A stretch of 64,000 nt of DNA, taken from Hyphomonas sp. CY54-11-8. GTDB taxonomy: Bacteria > Pseudomonadota > Alphaproteobacteria > Caulobacterales > Hyphomonadaceae. The notes beneath the pieces were generated by a model. The model was not told the origin of the DNA. It did no database searches and saw only the letters and a program-made list of their open reading frames with translations. How positions within the stretch are numbered: position 1 is the first letter of the stretch; each line of letters opens with the position of its first letter. Shown piece by piece: positions 45,735 to 54,431 of the stretch. The stretch covers positions 124,001 through 188,000 of the forward strand of contig NZ_AWFD01000001.1 in assembly GCF_000682735.1 (NCBI RefSeq), read 5' to 3'. Position numbers and translations under genes: made by a program.

Positions 45735-46898
45735 ATGACAGACGATTCTATCCCTGAAAGCTCCGTCGACCCGGGTGAACCGATCGACGCGGATTTCGAA
45801 CTGGCCCCGGAAGAGGGGAAATCGCCAAAGACGGGCAGCGGCCCCGGCTGGCTGGGCGCTGGCGTGATGAGCATGATGGCGGCCGGGATCGGCGGCCTGA
45901 TCGGTATCGGCGCCCATATGGTGCTTCCCAGCGGTCTCGGCGATGCAAGTGAGGAAGTCGCCGCGCTGAACGACCGGATCGGCAAGCTGGAACAGTCTGC
46001 GCCGGACGACCGCGCCGCCCTCAAGGCCGGGATCGATGCGCTGGCAAACCGGCTCGATAACCTCCCCACAGACGGGGGCACCAGCCAGCCAGTCGATCTG
46101 ACCGGCATCATTGCCCGGCTGGATGCCCTCGAATCTGTGGAAGCCGGCGACACGGTTGCCCCGGAAGACCTGGCCCGTGCGCTGGGTGCCCTGTCTGACC
46201 GGCTGGACGCGCTGGAAGCCCGGCCCTTGCCGGTAGACCTCAGCGCCCGCGTTGTGGCGCTGGAGCGCGAGATCGAGACCCTGCGCGATTCCACGCTCGA
46301 ACAGACGAAACAGGGCCGGTCGCTCGCCGACATGCTGGCCCGCGTGCAGACCGAGCAGAGCGATGCCCGCGCAGAGGCGGCCTCTGCCAGTTCGGTGGCC
46401 GAAGCGGCGCTGGCGCTGTCCGCCATCGAGGCCGCTTCCCGCAGGGGAGAGCCGTTTGAGTCGGACTACCGTTCGCTGCGCTCTGCCTTGCCGACTGTGG
46501 ACGATGTCCGCACGCTTGGCCCTCTTGCGACGGCGGGTGTGCCGACATTGGCTGAGTTGAAAGACAGCTTCAGCGCGGCTGCCGATGCCGCGCGGCGCAC
46601 CGTGCCCACCGAAGACTCCGGGCGCTGGGGCTGGATCAACAAATTCTTTGGCGGCGCGGTCACCGTGCGCAAGGCCGACGGGACGGATGCCGACCCGTTC
46701 GCGCTTCTCTCGCGTGCCGCAGAGGCCCTTGAAAAGGGTGACCTCGAAGAGGCCGTATCCTATACAAGCCGGCTGGACGGACCGGCGGGCACGGCAATGT
46801 CCGGATGGACCGACGATGCGAAACGCCGCATCACACTGGAAAACTCGCTGGAGGCCGTGCGCCTCGCCCTGGCGGATGGGGGCGCCAAGACACCATGA
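45735..46898 (+). CDS. Mic60/mitofilin-like inner-membrane protein
   Basis: 387 residues. An N-terminal acidic tail, a glycine-rich membrane helix (about residues 40-64), a coiled-coil periplasmic region (about 75-230: LNDRIGKLEQ, LDALESVEAG, LEREIETLRD), and a mitofilin C-terminal domain (WGWINKFFGG ... ALEKGDLEEAVSYTSRLDG). This matches alphaproteobacterial Mic60, the ancestor of the mitochondrial crista-junction protein, which binds the outer membrane's barrel machinery and bends inner membrane. The hemD-mic60-hemY order is the known conserved neighbourhood. The hemY ATG overlaps its TGA. Confidence 0.88.
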   Translation: MTDDSIPESSVDPGEPIDADFELAPEEGKSPKTGSGPGWLGAGVMSMMAAGIGGLIGIGAHMVLPSGLGDASEEVAALNDRIGKLEQSAPDDRAALKAGIDALANRLDNLPTDGGTSQPVDLTGIIARLDALESVEAGDTVAPEDLARALGALSDRLDALEARPLPVDLSARVVALEREIETLRDSTLEQTKQGRSLADMLARVQTEQSDARAEAASASSVAEAALALSAIEAASRRGEPFESDYRSLRSALPTVDDVRTLGPLATAGVPTLAELKDSFSAAADAARRTVPTEDSGRWGWINKFFGGAVTVRKADGTDADPFALLSRAAEALEKGDLEEAVSYTSRLDGPAGTAMSGWTDDAKRRITLENSLEAVRLALADGGAKTP

Positions 46899-48337
46899 AC
46901 CGGATCATCGTGTTCCTCGTGCTTCTGATCGTGCTGATCGCGGCCCTCGCTTTCGGCTGGTGGGCCTATACGCTGCCCGGCAAGGTGACCGTGCCGATCG
47001 GGACGGAAGAGATCTCCATCAAGTCCGGCGCTGCCGTGGCGCTGATGCTGGCCCTGTCGGGAATCATGGCCGCTGCCTGGTGGATCATTTCCGGTATCTT
47101 CGTGCTGCCGGGCCGGATCGCCCGGTCGCGCCGTCAGTCGAAATCGCGCAAAGCAAATGCCGCGTTGACCGAAGGCCTGCTGGCCGCAGAGGCTGGCGAC
47201 GCGGAAGCCGCGCTGAAGCTCGCCCGCAAGGCGGCAAAGCATGCCGAAGACGAACGCCTGAAACTGCTGCTGGAAGCGCGCGCGGCTGAAGCCAATGATG
47301 ACTGGGCCGGGGCTGAACGGGCCTGGAGCCAGCTGACCCGCCTGCCGGGCGGCCAGCTTGCTGGCTTGCGCGGCTCTGCCATGGCAGCCTCCGAACGCGG
47401 CGACCAGCTGACGGCAGAGACGCGCGCCCGCGAGGCCCTCGGCCTCAAATCCTCCGCCGACTGGCCATTCAATTCCCTGTTCGACCTGCAGGTCTCGAAA
47501 GGGGAGTGGGAGAAGGCGCTCGATACGCTGACCACCGGCGAACGCCGGGGCATGATCGAGGGCGACAGTTTGCGCCGCCGCCGCGCCGTCCTGCTGACGG
47601 CCCACGCCGTCGGTATGTCGCATGACCAGAAGAGCGAAGCCCAGAAGGCGCTCGCCGAAGCGATCCGCTCCGCGCCGGGCTTTCCGCCGGCCGCCTTCCA
47701 CGGCGCGAAGGCGCTGATGGTGGATGGCAAGGCGAAGGCGGCGCAAGGCGTGCTGGAACTTGGCTGGAAAGCGCGCCCGCACCCGGCGCTGGCGCAGCTC
47801 TCCCGCCGTCTCGTGCCGCAGGATAGCCAGGCGAACATCGCCGCTCGCCTGCAGGCGCTTATTTCTGCCCAGCCGAACCATCGCGAAAGCAAGATCCTGA
47901 TGGCCGAGATCGCCATGGACAAGGGCGACTGGGTCGGTGCCATCCGCTCGCTGGCGCTGCTGGTGGAAGAGAACCCGACCGCGCGGCTCTGCCTGCTGAT
48001 GGAACGGGCGCTGAAAGGTTATGGCGACCAGTCGGAAGCCGCCCGCTGGGGCCGCATGGCCGTGTCCGCCTCGCGGGAACCGGACTGGTCCGACATCGAC
48101 CCGAAGGGCAATGCGTTCGATTTCGACAAGCAGGGCTGGGCACGCCTCGTCTATGCCTTCGGCGATGTCGGCGACCTCGTGCACCCGCGCTACGAATCCT
48201 ACGGCCGCGAACTGGAAGCGGGCCGTGTGCCCGCGCTGCCGGGCCCGGAACTGGAAGAGGACGCGCGGCTCGATGCACCAAAGGCGCCGGACCGTCCGCT
48301 CAGCCCGCCGCTGGATTACGCCTCCGACGACGACTGA
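46895..48337 (+). CDS. hemY: HemY-like inner-membrane TPR protein
   Basis: 480 residues starting with two membrane helices (about residues 4-24 and 44-66) followed by TPR-like helical repeats (LEAGDAEAALKLARKAAKHA, WAGAERAWSQLTRLPG). In E. coli hemY follows hemD and its role in heme synthesis is unclear. This is not protoporphyrinogen oxidase, which shares the name. ATGA overlap with mic60 implies coupled translation and related function at the membrane. The C-terminal tail is Pro/Asp-rich. Confidence 0.87.
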   Translation: MNRIIVFLVLLIVLIAALAFGWWAYTLPGKVTVPIGTEEISIKSGAAVALMLALSGIMAAAWWIISGIFVLPGRIARSRRQSKSRKANAALTEGLLAAEAGDAEAALKLARKAAKHAEDERLKLLLEARAAEANDDWAGAERAWSQLTRLPGGQLAGLRGSAMAASERGDQLTAETRAREALGLKSSADWPFNSLFDLQVSKGEWEKALDTLTTGERRGMIEGDSLRRRRAVLLTAHAVGMSHDQKSEAQKALAEAIRSAPGFPPAAFHGAKALMVDGKAKAAQGVLELGWKARPHPALAQLSRRLVPQDSQANIAARLQALISAQPNHRESKILMAEIAMDKGDWVGAIRSLALLVEENPTARLCLLMERALKGYGDQSEAARWGRMAVSASREPDWSDIDPKGNAFDFDKQGWARLVYAFGDVGDLVHPRYESYGRELEAGRVPALPGPELEEDARLDAPKAPDRPLSPPLDYASDDD

Positions 48338-48377
48338 CCGCGCCTGCATCCTGGCTGTCCGGGGTGGCAAAAGCGTC

Positions 48378-48406
48378 TTGCGAAACAGGGCATCTGCCGG
48401 TAATAG
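48378..48406 (+). promoter_or_regulatory. Candidate sigma-70 promoter for tRNA-Thr
   Basis: TTGCGA (48378-48383) and TAATAG (48401-48406) are 17 bases apart and end 23 bp before the tRNA. Spacing and hexamers are good for an alphaproteobacterial housekeeping promoter. Confidence 0.6.
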
Positions 48407-48428
48407 GCGGGCCTTCAGAATGGTCTAG

Positions 48429-48504
48429 GCCGCTATAGCTCAGCTGGTAGAGCATCGCATTCGTAATGCGGGGGTCAGGTGTTCAAGTCACCTTAGCGGC
48501 ACCA
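48429..48504 (+). tRNA. tRNA-Thr (anticodon CGU)
   Basis: 76 bases with an encoded CCA end. The acceptor stem GCCGCTA pairs with TAGCGGC. The D-arm is GCTCAGCTGGTAGAGC, the anticodon stem TCGCA/TGCGG holds loop TTCGTAA with anticodon CGT at 48462-48464, and the T-arm is AGGTG-TTCAAGT-CACCT. The anticodon reads ACG (Thr). The CCA is followed by a T-rich stretch with the word CTTTTTCAAC twice. Confidence 0.96.
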
Positions 48505-48594
48505 TTTCTTTTTCAACTCCTTTTTCAACGCCCTCAACACCCGTATTGCAACGCTGATTTGGCTTGCCCGTGGGCTGTCCGGCGCGGCGCCCGC

Positions 48595-49770
48595 TCATTC
48601 GCTGAGCAGGATGCCAGCTTCCGCCAGGGCCTGAACTTCCTCTGTCTGGAGCCCCAGCCAGTCACTCAGCGCGTCCTGATTGTGCTCGCCGCGCTTCGGC
48701 GGACGCGCACCGGGGTCGATCCCGCTCCGTGAGGCGGAGAACCGGTAGGGCGACTGAACGGTGCGGCGGGGGTTGCCCTTGTCGTCGATGACATCGACCA
48801 GCACGCCATTATGCCGGACACTCTGCTGGGCATAGGACTCTTCCCCGAATTTCCGCACGAGCCCCCACGCGAGGTTCATTCGGTCGAGCGCTTTGGTCAG
48901 GGATTCGAAATCGGGATAGGAAGCGATGTGTTCCACAATGGCTTTGCGGCGATTGGCGAGCTTTGTTTCAAGGTCAGCGCCTTTGGGGGTCGGATCCACG
49001 AGACCGCCTTTGGTCGACAAGACGAGCCAAAGCCATTTCATGTCTGAGGATATCAGGATCTGCTTGCCTTCCGGCGCGTCCCAAACAAGATTTTCCGACG
49101 GCTTGGGCCAGTTATTGTCCAGCGCCCAATGGGCATAGTCATCGGTTGCGTGCAGGACGTTTATCATGGCGATGTCGATTTGCTGGCCGATACCGGTCTG
49201 CTCCGCGACGCGCAGGGCGGCGAGCAAACCGACCAGTCCGTGCAAGGAACTGTAGGAGTCTGCCAGCGAGTATTGGAGGTCATAGGCTGGGCCTTCGCTC
49301 ATCTCAGCCTGGCGGGCGATCAGGCCGGCTTCGGCATGGACAACCGGTGCATAGGCAGCCCGGCCGCTTTCAGGGCCCGTTTGACCGAAACCGGAAATGG
49401 ACAGCATGACGAGCTTCGGGTTGACCGCGTGAACACTCTCCCAGTCGAGCCCAAACCGTTTCATCACACCGGGCCGGAAGTTTTCAACGAGCACATCCGC
49501 CTTCCGGCAAAGATCCAGTACAAGGTCCGTGGAGCCTTCGGCCTTCAGGTCGATGCAGACATTTCGCTTGCCGATATTCTGCTGCAGGTAAAACCCTGCG
49601 ACGCCGTTGTCCGTCTTGCCAAAATTCCGGGTCACGTCACCCTCTGGCGGCTCGATCTTGATCACATCCGCACCGAGGTCGGAGAGCATGCGCGTGGCAA
49701 ATGGTCCGGCCAGAACACGCGACAAGTCGAGCACCTTCAATCCGGCGAGCGGATAACCAGAAATGTCCAT
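48595..49770 (-). CDS. CaiB/BaiF family (class III) CoA-transferase
   Basis: 391 residues. PLAGLKVLDLSRVLAGPFATRMLSDLGADVIKIEPPEGD at the N-terminus (given here in parts: VLDLSRVLAGPFA and LGADVIKIEPP) is the family signature, and the catalytic Asp is in SLADSYSSLHG (about residue 170). Transfers CoA between carboxylic acids; members act on carnitine, bile acid, formyl and many other substrates. Substrate unknown. A GGAGG ribosome site precedes the ATG. Other CoA-using genes (ligase at 1, dehydrogenase at 40755) are distant. Confidence 0.9.
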   Translation of the reverse strand: MDISGYPLAGLKVLDLSRVLAGPFATRMLSDLGADVIKIEPPEGDVTRNFGKTDNGVAGFYLQQNIGKRNVCIDLKAEGSTDLVLDLCRKADVLVENFRPGVMKRFGLDWESVHAVNPKLVMLSISGFGQTGPESGRAAYAPVVHAEAGLIARQAEMSEGPAYDLQYSLADSYSSLHGLVGLLAALRVAEQTGIGQQIDIAMINVLHATDDYAHWALDNNWPKPSENLVWDAPEGKQILISSDMKWLWLVLSTKGGLVDPTPKGADLETKLANRRKAIVEHIASYPDFESLTKALDRMNLAWGLVRKFGEESYAQQSVRHNGVLVDVIDDKGNPRRTVQSPYRFSASRSGIDPGARPPKRGEHNQDALSDWLGLQTEEVQALAEAGILLSE

Positions 49771-50024
49771 GAATTCCTCCCGGTGATTTTTTTTGTTGGG
49801 TGTACCTTATCGTGGCCGCTGCGGGCTTTACAGCCTGACCCAGCGTCGCCTGACGCGTTTTCCCGGCCCGGGATCGGACGCGATGAATGCGCAATGGGAA
49901 TTTTCAGGCCAGCTCGCCTAATCAGGTCGTTTTTCCCGCTGAACGTGCTTGCTGGCCTGTCTGCCGCGAGGGTAGGTTTTGTATGTTCAGGGCGACGTAG
50001 CGGGATATGGAAAAAGGAATATCC

Positions 50025-51599
50025 ATGAATATGCAGACTGCGCGGAAGCGGAATGATGGCTTGTTCGGAGCCGTTCTTCTCAGGCCACTCAAAGCCATTG
50101 CTGCAGGATCGGCGCTGGGCCTCGTGGCCTTTGGCGCAGCCGCGGAAGAGGCGGCGCCTGCGCCTGCTTTCCCGGTGGAGGTGACCGACCGGATTGACCA
50201 ACTCTTCACCAGCTACCAGACCGACAAGCACGTGCCGGGCCTTGTCTGGGGGATCGTGAAGGATGGGGAACTCGTCTATTTCAAAAGCTCCGGTGTGGGG
50301 AGCCTCGAAACCGATGCGCCCGTCACAGCAGATTCCCTGTTCTCCATCGCTTCGATGAGCAAGGCCTTCACCGCGCTCGGCATCCTGAAGCTGCGCGATG
50401 AGGGCAAGCTCTATCTCGACGCGCCGGCCGAATATTACGTGCCGGAGCTGAGGGATTGGACCTATCCGACCACGGACTCCCCGCGCATTCGCGTGCGCGA
50501 CCTGCTCGCCCATGTCAGCGGCCTTGTCACCGATAATCCCTGGGGCGACCGCCAGCAGGACATGCCGGAGGACGTCTTCACTGAAGTGCTGAAAGAGGGC
50601 GTTCCGTTCAGCCGGGCGCCGCAGATGGAATATGAATACTCCAATTTCGGCTATGCCCTGCTTGGCCGGATCATCACCAATGTCTCCGGCATGCCGTATG
50701 AAGATTATATTCGCACCGAGATCATGCTGCCGCTCGGCATGACCTCGACCGGTTATGATGTCTATGCCGTCGATCAGGACCGCCGCGCGCTCGGCTATCG
50801 CTGGGAAGAGGGGGAGTTTTCTGACGAACCTGCTCTCGGCCCGGGTGTTTTCGGGGCCATGGGCGGCGTGATGACCAATGCCGATGACTATAAGAAATGG
50901 GTCGCCTTCCTACTGGACGCCTGGCCGCCGCGGGATGGCCCGGAAACCGGCCCCGTGAAGCGCTCCTCCGTGCGGGAACTGTCGCAAGGTCTGAATTTTC
51001 CGCGCGTCTATATGCGCGAAGACCAGCCAAACGGCGACCCTTGCGCGGTGGCGGTCACTTACGCCATGGGCTTTTCCGTCGTGCAGGAGTGCGAGCTTGG
51101 CTTCACGATGACGCATTCCGGTGGATATCCGGGCTATGGCTCTAATGTACTTCTCCTGCCGGAGGCCGGGATGGGTGTGTTCGCCTTCGCGAACCGGACC
51201 TATGCGGCCCCGTCGCGAAGTGTGCGCGATGCGGCCATCGAGCTCGCCCGGGCTGGCGAATTGCCCGCCCGCGAATGGCCGGTCAGCGCAGTGCTTGCGG
51301 ATGCCTATGCGGCTGCAGGCGCGGTGTACGATCAGGGCAGCTTCATGCCGGTAGAAGGCAAGCTCGCCATGAACTTCACCCTGGATGCGTCCATCCCGGT
51401 GCGTGAGCGCGTTCTGGCGGACCTCAAGGAAGAGGCGGGTGCCTGCGAAACCGGTGCGCCGTTCAAGGCGAACGGCCGGATGAGCGGCACCTTCACCTGG
51501 ACCTGCGAAAACGGAAAGATGGAAGGCTGGCTGCTCATGTCGCCCAACCATCCGCCGCTTATCCAGGAACTGGACCTACGCTTCGCTCCGGCGAGTTGA
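50025..51599 (+). CDS. Beta-lactamase/serine hydrolase family protein (class C fold)
   Basis: 524 residues from ATG 50025, which has a better ribosome site (aaaaagga) than the alternative six codons earlier. The signal segment (about 25-45) ends in AAA. The S-x-x-K motif SMSK (about residue 110), Y-S-N in EYSNFGYALLG, and the third-box equivalent HSGGYPGYG are present. This is the serine beta-lactamase, D-peptidase and esterase superfamily. True lactamase function is not implied. Convergent with thpR (4 bp between stops). Confidence 0.88.
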   Translation: MNMQTARKRNDGLFGAVLLRPLKAIAAGSALGLVAFGAAAEEAAPAPAFPVEVTDRIDQLFTSYQTDKHVPGLVWGIVKDGELVYFKSSGVGSLETDAPVTADSLFSIASMSKAFTALGILKLRDEGKLYLDAPAEYYVPELRDWTYPTTDSPRIRVRDLLAHVSGLVTDNPWGDRQQDMPEDVFTEVLKEGVPFSRAPQMEYEYSNFGYALLGRIITNVSGMPYEDYIRTEIMLPLGMTSTGYDVYAVDQDRRALGYRWEEGEFSDEPALGPGVFGAMGGVMTNADDYKKWVAFLLDAWPPRDGPETGPVKRSSVRELSQGLNFPRVYMREDQPNGDPCAVAVTYAMGFSVVQECELGFTMTHSGGYPGYGSNVLLLPEAGMGVFAFANRTYAAPSRSVRDAAIELARAGELPAREWPVSAVLADAYAAAGAVYDQGSFMPVEGKLAMNFTLDASIPVRERVLADLKEEAGACETGAPFKANGRMSGTFTWTCENGKMEGWLLMSPNHPPLIQELDLRFAPAS

Positions 51600-51603
51600 T
51601 CGG

Positions 51604-52140
51604 CTACTCCAGCACATAGTCCGCCTCAGCCTCGTAACGGCTGGGGCGGCCTTTGGCGGAGTGGCTGGAATAGAGGTGGAACCGGTCTGCCGTGAACGGG
51701 CCGCTGCGATAGGCGTGGTGGGCCTCTACCCAGCGTCGCGTGTCTTCCAGCGTGGCATTGTGCAGGTAGGCCAATGTGACGTGCGGGGTGAAGGGGCGCC
51801 GGTCCGGTTCGAAGCCGAGACGCCGGGCCGCCTGTTCGCACTGGGCCGACAAGCTGCGCAGTTCGTCGCTTTCCCGCACCCGTGCCCAGACGGCGGAGGG
51901 TTCGCGGCGTCCGAACCAGCCGGTGCCTTCCATCGAGACGTCAAAAGGCGGGCAGCGGATGTCCCCCAGCAGGTCGTCGAGGTCCCGGGCCTGGGCGTGG
52001 GTGAGGTCCCCGAAGAAGCGCAGGGTGATGTGGAAGTTCTCTTCCGGACGCCAGCTCGCGCCATCCAGCCCGTCCTGAAGGGCGGAGAGGCCGTCCCACA
52101 ATTCTTCGGGCACGGGCAGGGCGGCGAACAGTCTGTACAT
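51604..52140 (-). CDS. thpR: RNA 2',3'-cyclic phosphodiesterase / 2'-5' RNA ligase family
   Basis: 178 residues with the two HxTx motifs of the 2H phosphoesterase fold, HITLRFFGDL (about residue 38) and HVTLAYLHNA (about residue 122), about 80 residues apart. The N-terminal MYRLFAALPVPEELW is typical of ThpR. It opens 2',3'-cyclic phosphates or joins tRNA halves; physiological role unclear. Confidence 0.93.
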   Translation of the reverse strand: MYRLFAALPVPEELWDGLSALQDGLDGASWRPEENFHITLRFFGDLTHAQARDLDDLLGDIRCPPFDVSMEGTGWFGRREPSAVWARVRESDELRSLSAQCEQAARRLGFEPDRRPFTPHVTLAYLHNATLEDTRRWVEAHHAYRSGPFTADRFHLYSSHSAKGRPSRYEAEADYVLE

Positions 52141-52172
52141 GGCCTGTTGTCTGCCTCCACCCGCGGCAAAAG

Positions 52173-52201
52173 AAAACCCGGCCAGATGAGGCCGGGTTTT
52201 T
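52173..52201 (-). terminator. Intrinsic terminator between DUF2853 gene and thpR
   Basis: ACCCGGCC (52176-52183) pairs with GGCCGGGT (52190-52197), with A/T arms extending the stem to about 12 bp. On the minus strand, after the DUF2853 stop, it is followed by ttttctttt. Also T-rich in the other direction. Confidence 0.85.
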
Positions 52202-52222
52202 CCGTTGTCTTGTCAACCTGGA

Positions 52223-52558
52223 TCAGCTGCCCAGTTCCGGGAGCTTTCCGAAATGCTCTGCCAGAAGGTAGTAGAAGGTTACCCGCGATTTCTGCCCGCC
52301 TTCAGCGCTCATGCGATCGCAAATCGTCTTGATGGCTGCGTCCAGTTCTCCCTGCTTCTCGGCGAGTCCCAGTTTTCCCCGGCACCATTTTTCCCGCACG
52401 CGGTCCAATTCGCCGGAGTCGCTGCAGGCGACGATGGAGCTGTCCTTGTTGCGGAGGGCTATGCCGAGATGTCCCACGATCTTCTCGGCGGCTGCCTGGT
52501 TGTACCCACCATTTGCGTATTTCTTGATATTCTCGGCGTAAGCCGATGCGTCTGCCAT
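52223..52558 (-). CDS. DUF2853 family protein
   Basis: 111 residues starting at ATG 52558. A longer in-frame start would add a non-conserved leader. The signature blocks IVGHLGIALRNKDSSIVACSD, LDRVREKWCRGKLGL and VTFYYLLAEHFGKL are characteristic of DUF2853, a small helical cytoplasmic family of unknown function. A perfect TATAAT hexamer lies about 60 bp upstream on the same strand. Confidence 0.85.
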   Translation of the reverse strand: MADASAYAENIKKYANGGYNQAAAEKIVGHLGIALRNKDSSIVACSDSGELDRVREKWCRGKLGLAEKQGELDAAIKTICDRMSAEGGQKSRVTFYYLLAEHFGKLPELGS

Positions 52559-52915
52559 AATTGTATCCCCTAGTGCTTTGGCGGCTCCACTGCTGGAGCT
52601 ACGCCAGATTACAAAGATTATATCTGAGCATAGGTTAGTCAATCCACTTCCGGATATGCGTGCATTCGCTTCGGAAAACAGGGCCAATAATTTGCGAATA
52701 CTTATACGTCATCTGAATATTTGAAGTATATGAAGTGCCGGCTCCAAGTAAAAATTCGTGTTGCTTGAAGTGTTTTTCCAGAGTGGGTGGCCCCGGGCCC
52801 ATGAACAAGCTGAAGGAATGTCCGGTTTTGCTTGCACAATGGGGCAAGCCCTCCCATATTTCGCGCATGTTCCGGGAAAATCACCCACCTGGTTAAGAGA
52901 AAGGGCTTGAAACCT
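52559..52915. other. 357-bp AT-rich intergenic region between DUF2853 and BI-1 genes
   Basis: The longest gene-free stretch in the window and visibly more AT-rich than its surroundings. It holds a probable minus-strand promoter for DUF2853 (52617-52642), an ATACTT/AAGTAT inverted pair at about 52698-52729, and GGTTAAGAG just before BI-1. Short overlapping minus-strand frames of 75-77 codons look spurious. No RNA gene was recognised. Confidence 0.6.
52617..52642 (-). promoter_or_regulatory. Candidate promoter for DUF2853
   Basis: On the minus strand TTGACT (52642-52637) and a perfect TATAAT (52622-52617) face the DUF2853 start. The 14-base spacer is shorter than usual, so an alternative -35 may be used. 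Rare in this GC-rich sequence. Confidence 0.45.
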
Positions 52916-53692
52916 ATGAATGATTTCAATCGTGCTTATTCGCCGTCCGCCGGCGCAGGCTCGATGGACATGTCGGTCAATGAGGGCCTGCGTGCCTTCA
53001 TGCTGGGCGTTTATCAGAAGCTCGCCTACGGCATCGCGCTGGCAGGCGGCCTGGCATTCCTGGTCGGATCCAACTCCGTCCCGGCTCTGACCGAGTTCGT
53101 GCTGTTCTCGCCGTTCCGCCTTGTCGTGCAGTTCGGCCCGATTGCGCTGATCCTGATTTCTGCCTTCGCCATGAAGCGGCCATCGCCTCTGGGCACGGCA
53201 GTCCTTTACTGGACAATCGTCACGCTGCTCGGCCTCAGCCTGTCGGTCTGGGTGCTCATGGCCACGATGAACACCGAAGCGGCCAGCCGCGCGGGCATCG
53301 TTTACAGCACTACATTCATCACCATCGCCAAAGCCTTCTTCCTGACGGCCACGGCCTTTGGTGCCCTGTCGCTGTACGGCTACACGACCAAGCGTGACCT
53401 GCAGCCGATCGGCGTGATCGCCATCTTTGCCCTCTGGGGCATCGTGGGCATGGCGCTGCTCAGCTTCCTGTTCCCGCCGTCGGGTTTCTTCGAAACCGCG
53501 ATCACGGTTGGCGTTCTGGCGATTTCGGGCGTGCTGGTCGCGTTCGATACGCAGAACCTGAAGCGCTCTTACTTTGCGCTTGAAGGGGACCAGCGTGGCC
53601 TCGCCGTGATGACGAACTGGGGTGCGCTGAACTTCTTCATCCTGTTCTACAACATCTTCACGACGATCCTGTCGCTGCTGTCGCGCGATTAA
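52916..53692 (+). CDS. Bax inhibitor-1 / YccA family membrane protein
   Basis: 258 residues from ATG 52916. Seven hydrophobic helices from about residue 35 onward, with a conserved block GYTTKRDLQPIG and the C-terminal NWGALNFFILFYNIFTTILSLLSRD. BI-1-type proteins include the calcium leak YetJ and the FtsH-binding YccA. FtsH is encoded 37 kb away. Followed by a strong terminator. Confidence 0.9.
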   Translation: MNDFNRAYSPSAGAGSMDMSVNEGLRAFMLGVYQKLAYGIALAGGLAFLVGSNSVPALTEFVLFSPFRLVVQFGPIALILISAFAMKRPSPLGTAVLYWTIVTLLGLSLSVWVLMATMNTEAASRAGIVYSTTFITIAKAFFLTATAFGALSLYGYTTKRDLQPIGVIAIFALWGIVGMALLSFLFPPSGFFETAITVGVLAISGVLVAFDTQNLKRSYFALEGDQRGLAVMTNWGALNFFILFYNIFTTILSLLSRD

Positions 53693-53713
53693 ACCGGATC
53701 ATGTCGGACTAAT

Positions 53714-53746
53714 AAAAGCCCCGCCCGGACCGGCGGGGCTTTTTCT
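53714..53746 (+). terminator. Intrinsic terminator after the BI-1 gene
   Basis: AAAAGCCCCGCC (53714-53725) pairs with GGCGGGGCTTTT (53732-53743), 12 bp with a six-base loop, then ttctt. The A/T flanks make it active in both directions. Confidence 0.92.
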
Positions 53747-53809
53747 TTGCGGGAAGGGTAGAATCCGGTGACATCGGCGGAAGTTCATCGCCAGTCCGGA
53801 GCGGTCCCC

Positions 53810-54349
53810 ATGCGCAATATCGGTCCCACCATCGAAACCGAACGTCTGATCCTGCGCCCGCCGCAGGCGGAAGATTTCGAACCCATGTGCGCCATGATGG
53901 CGGATGAGGAAACGGCCCGCTTCATCGGTGGCGTGATGGCGCCATCCACCGTCTGGCGGTCGCTGTGTACGCTGGCCGGGGCATGGACGATTCGCGGCTA
54001 TTCCATGTTCTCCGTGATCGAGAAGTCGACCGGCACATGGATCGGCCGCCTCGGCCCGTGGCAGCCGGAAGGCTGGCCAGGTACCGAGATCGCCTATGGT
54101 CTGACCAAAGCGGCGCAGGGCAGGGGCTATGCGCTGGAAGGCGTCTCTGCAGCCATCGATTATGCGGTCGATATCCTCGGCTGGGACGAGGTGATCCATT
54201 GCATCGATGCGAAGAACACGGCGTCCCTGAAGGTCGCGGCTCGGCTCGGTGCACGGAAGCTGCGGGAGGCGCAGGCGCCTGCGCCCTTCGAAGATATCCT
54301 CTGGGATGTGTATGGCCAGAGCGCGGATGAGTGGCGGGTCAGGCGGTAA
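53810..54349 (+). CDS. GNAT family N-acetyltransferase (RimJ/RimL-like)
   Basis: 179 residues from ATG 53810 (an earlier in-frame start adds a poor leader). TIETERLILRPPQAEDFEPM at the N-terminus and the acetyl-CoA loop GLTKAAQGRGYALEGVSAAIDYA (Q-x-x-G-x-A type), ending in DAKNTASLKVAARLGAR, are characteristic of the ribosomal-protein N-acetyltransferase-like group. Substrate unknown. Confidence 0.9.
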   Translation: MRNIGPTIETERLILRPPQAEDFEPMCAMMADEETARFIGGVMAPSTVWRSLCTLAGAWTIRGYSMFSVIEKSTGTWIGRLGPWQPEGWPGTEIAYGLTKAAQGRGYALEGVSAAIDYAVDILGWDEVIHCIDAKNTASLKVAARLGARKLREAQAPAPFEDILWDVYGQSADEWRVRR

Positions 54350-54431
54350 CGCCTGCGTGAGCTCACGCGCTCGTGCATCGCAAGGCAGGCAGGGCCCGGT
54401 TAGGGCTTGGAGGCAAGAAAAGGAAATGCCC

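Noticed and set aside
48505..48535. Duplicated CTTTTTCAAC words after the tRNA as a tRNA-linked attachment site
   Set aside because: The repeats are ten bases long, adjacent, and not a copy of the tRNA 3' end; no integrase is nearby.
52635..52929. Two overlapping minus-strand frames of 75-77 codons in the AT-rich gap
   Set aside because: No ribosome sites, no recognisable domain, and they overlap each other and the BI-1 start.
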